A stretch of 64,000 bases of DNA from contig JAJVHV010000016.1 of assembly GCA_022072445.1 (NCBI GenBank), positions 332,627-396,626 on the forward strand. The letters run 5' to 3'. The notes under the pieces are model-generated. The model did no database searches. It saw only the letters and a program-made list of their open reading frames with translations, and was not told where the DNA came from. The first letter of the stretch is position 1. Each line of letters begins with the position of its first letter. This document shows, piece after piece, positions 62,232-64,000 of this stretch. The position numbers were made by a program, and so were the translations under genes. Source of the stretch: Phycisphaerae bacterium (GTDB taxonomy: Bacteria; Planctomycetota; Phycisphaerae; UBA1845; Fen-1342).

Positions 62232-63545
62232 ATGTCCACCGCACGATTCTCTCACGTAGCGCGCTCGTTTGCCGGCACGCTGGCCACCTTGACGCTGGCC
62301 GTCGGCGTATCGCACGCACAGTCAATCGGGCCGGCGGCGTTCGTCGCCAACAACGGTAACGTCGAGGGCAGCGTCAGCGCGTTTACGTTCACGCCGAACG
62401 GCACGGCGGCGTTCGTGGGAGAGCTGAACATCGGCACCAACCCGCAGACGATCTCGATCACGCCCAACGGCCGCTTCGTCGCCACCGCACACGGCACGGC
62501 CAGCGACACGGTCGAGGAGCTGACGATCATGGAAGTCGGCCCCGGCGCGGCGCTGACGGAGGCAACGGTCAAGCTCGTCGACGACAGCCCGCTCGACATC
62601 GAGTGGATCGACGACGAATACCTGGCGGTGACGCATACGAGCCTTTCGGAGACCAACGAGCTGGTGATTTACCAGTTCGACGCCGAAGTGAACTCGCTCA
62701 CCGAGGTGGAACGCAAGCCGACCGGCAACTTCTCGCATCGCATCGCGCTGCACCCGACACGCGCGTTCATCTACGCGCAGGATTCGAGCCTGAACGACAT
62801 CCACGCGTTCTCGATCGGCGCGGGCGGCGCGCTCACGCTCATCGAGACGCAGGACACCGGCACGACCTATCCGCTCGAAATGGCCATCACCAACGATGGT
62901 ACCAAGCTCTACGCCGCGGGCGGCATCAGCAACGGCGGCAACAAGGTGCAGGGCTTCGTCATCGAGAGCGACGGCAGCCTGACGCCGATGGCCGGTTCGC
63001 CATTTACCTCGCCGGGCGCCTCGCCGGCGTATCTGGCCGTGTCGCGCGACGACAAGTATCTGTACGTCGGGCACGGCACCGACGCAACCTGCCGCGCGTT
63101 TACGATCAACCCGACGACCGGCCAGATCACCGCGACCGGCTACTCGTTCGACGTCGGCTTGCAGGGCACGCTGGGCGACCTGGCGGTGCTGGCCAACGTC
63201 ATGCTGATCACCGACGAGTCAACCGCGACCGACGGCATCCGCGGGCTCTATTCGTTCACGATCCAGACCAACGGCGCGCTGGTTCAGAACGGCACGATCC
63301 TCGACACGCAGGGCGTCACGCCCGAGTCGATCGCCGTCTGGCTGCCGCCGTGGCCGCTGGGCGACATGAATTGCGACGGTTCGGTCAACGGGTTCGACAT
63401 CGACGGCTTCACGCTGGCGCTCAGCAACCCGGCGGCGTACGCGACGACCTGGCCGTTGTGCGACATCGCGCTGGCCGACGTCAACGGCGACGGCTCGGTG
63501 AACGGGTTCGACGTTGACGGGTTTGTCGATCTGCTGGGCGGGTAG
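62232..63545 (+). CDS. Secreted lactonase-like beta-propeller with dockerin-like tail
   Basis: The product has 437 residues, ATG 62232 behind AGGAGGA. A signal peptide (FAGTLATLTLAVGVSHAQ) leads a seven-blade-like propeller of the 6-phosphogluconolactonase/YVTN type: AFTFTPNGTAAF, ISITPNGRFVATAHG, LHPTRAFIYAQDSSLNDIHAF, AISRDDK-like VSRDDKYLYVGHG. The C-terminus carries two dockerin-type calcium loops: GDMNCDGSVNGFDIDGFTLAL and ADVNGDGSVNGFDVDGFVDLL. Such tails are frequent in Planctomycetota even without cellulosomes, so a surface anchoring role is likely. Lactonase activity is not supported by catalytic residues I can see. Confidence 0.8.
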   Translation: MSTARFSHVARSFAGTLATLTLAVGVSHAQSIGPAAFVANNGNVEGSVSAFTFTPNGTAAFVGELNIGTNPQTISITPNGRFVATAHGTASDTVEELTIMEVGPGAALTEATVKLVDDSPLDIEWIDDEYLAVTHTSLSETNELVIYQFDAEVNSLTEVERKPTGNFSHRIALHPTRAFIYAQDSSLNDIHAFSIGAGGALTLIETQDTGTTYPLEMAITNDGTKLYAAGGISNGGNKVQGFVIESDGSLTPMAGSPFTSPGASPAYLAVSRDDKYLYVGHGTDATCRAFTINPTTGQITATGYSFDVGLQGTLGDLAVLANVMLITDESTATDGIRGLYSFTIQTNGALVQNGTILDTQGVTPESIAVWLPPWPLGDMNCDGSVNGFDIDGFTLALSNPAAYATTWPLCDIALADVNGDGSVNGFDVDGFVDLLGG

Positions 63546-63887
63546 CTCGCCCGCCGGCCCAGCCGGCGCGTCGAGCGCTGGTGATGCAATTCACTCCAGT
63601 CGGCGGCCCCAGAACTGGCACATCAATTGCTCGCCTCATCCGTTGACGGGATCAGCGCGCCTTTCAGGCGTTGATCGTCGTCATTGCGATCGCACTTTCC
63701 GTCCGGACGGCGCGGTGGCAACCGCGGGTCTGCGTGGGTGTGTGCGGCGTACGCGCTGTCGGGCGTGCGCGCGTCTGCTGAGGCTCGCCCGCAGCCGGCG
63801 AAGCGTGTCAGGAAGCAAACGTCCCGGCGCCACTCGGGGTGCGCGCCGGGAAAGACAAGCCGGGGGGAGACGGATGGAGGTACAATC
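63546..63887. other. 342-base intergenic region with a sigma-54-like site
   Basis: It contains the site at 63615-63631 described separately and a perfect 12-base palindrome CCGTCCGGACGG (63699-63710). No gene is supported on either strand. A GC-rich Arg/Asp-type open frame on the minus strand (63623-63889) was rejected. Confidence 0.5.
63615..63631 (+). promoter_or_regulatory. Sigma-54-type promoter sequence
   Basis: CTGGCAC-N5-TTGCT matches the consensus exactly at the invariant positions: GG at 63617-63618 and GC at 63629-63630 are 10 bases apart. It points at the exported-protein gene starting at 63888, about 245 bases downstream, which would leave room for an activator or a long leader. 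Confidence 0.5.
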
Positions 63888-64000
63888 ATGTCAACGAAAT
63901 GGAGACTCAGCCGGGCCGCGATCGGCGCCGGCCTGTGCGGACGCTCGCGACCGCCGCCAGCCTGGCTCAGGACCCGGCCAAGGACGTGGGGCGCTGGGAG
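63888..64000 (+). CDS. N-terminus of an exported protein, apparently frameshifted, cut by window edge
   Basis: ATG 63888 follows GGAGG (63876-63880) with 7 bases spacing and reads MSTKWRLSRAAIGAGLCG, a normal signal start. From about 63939 that frame turns Arg/Pro-rich. The frame that includes 63941-64000 instead reads TLATAASLAQDPAKDVGRWE, a signal-peptide end followed by mature sequence. One base seems to be missing near 63939. A sequencing or assembly error or a true frameshift fit equally. The family cannot be named from this length. Confidence 0.4.
   Translation, partial: MSTKWRLSRAAIGAGLCGRSRPPPAWLRTRPRTWGAG

Noticed and set aside
63623..63889. 88-codon minus-strand frame at the window end
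   Set aside because: It overlaps the sigma-54-like site, has no ribosome site of quality and no motif.

Overview
The window is GC-rich DNA from a bacterium, most likely a planctomycete of the Phycisphaerae or a related class. The evidence is inferential and rests on several protein traits typical of that group. These are a PEP-type C-terminal sorting tail (61129-61842), a dockerin-like double repeat on a secreted propeller (62232-63545), a small membrane protein ending in a CRACGYAL...CPECG zinc ribbon (58332-58820), a CXXCH lipoprotein of the planctomycete cytochrome type (31803-32339) and large secreted vWA/HYR and PKD proteins. No rRNA, tRNA, insertion sequence, prophage or CRISPR array was seen.

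Layout. 1-2034 (minus): a family 43 glycosidase cut by the window edge, and a lipoprotein that joins a Cys-X5-Arg phosphatase to a C-terminal c-type haem site. 2224-12294 (plus): a complete Kdp potassium system (kdpF, A, B, C, then kdpD and kdpE) with extra small membrane peptides and an outer-membrane barrel protein between kdpC and kdpD. 12321-19049 (minus): asparagine synthetase B, a cysteine-rich vWA/HYR exoprotein with a recognisable promoter and terminator, and a dicarboxylate/glutamate symporter. 19294-19734: a MaoC-type hydratase.

20212-31695 (plus) is the most striking block: twelve tightly packed genes for a four-subunit group 3b-type (sulfhydrogenase-like, NAD(P)-linked) [NiFe]-hydrogenase with its maturation set, in the order hypF(C-terminal part)-hypC-hypD-hypE-hydB-hydG-hydD-hydA-protease-hypA-hypB-malic enzyme. 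Most neighbours overlap by about 4 bases. HypF lacks its acylphosphatase and YrdC domains. The last gene is a malic enzyme, which suggests that pyridine-nucleotide turnover links malate oxidation to hydrogen chemistry.

31803-45157 is a mosaic of short units: a cytochrome lipoprotein, a TPR protein, an alpha/beta-hydrolase lipoprotein, a sialidase-like propeller, rsmE, a fused HyuA-HyuB oxoprolinase coupled to an exported dienelactone hydrolase, a two-part YHS-like protein and a phytanoyl-CoA-type dioxygenase. Two intergenic regions (35101-35419 and 42879-43160) carry the same pair of repeats, a palindrome plus a GGCGGCYGTGCYACA motif. 45389-64000 holds an orphan sugar-type ABC permease, a 1659-residue M6-like metalloprotease with four PKD domains, an esterase with a C-terminal binding domain, a Zn/Mn ABC pair, a SulP transporter, another ABC ATPase, TPM and LemA proteins, a PEP-tailed exoprotein, a dockerin-tailed propeller, and the start of a further exported protein behind a sigma-54-like site with an apparent frameshift at the window end.

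Several starts are preceded by a clear -10 hexamer (TATAAT, TATGAT, TATACT). Some lie close enough to the start codon to suggest short-leader or leaderless transcripts.
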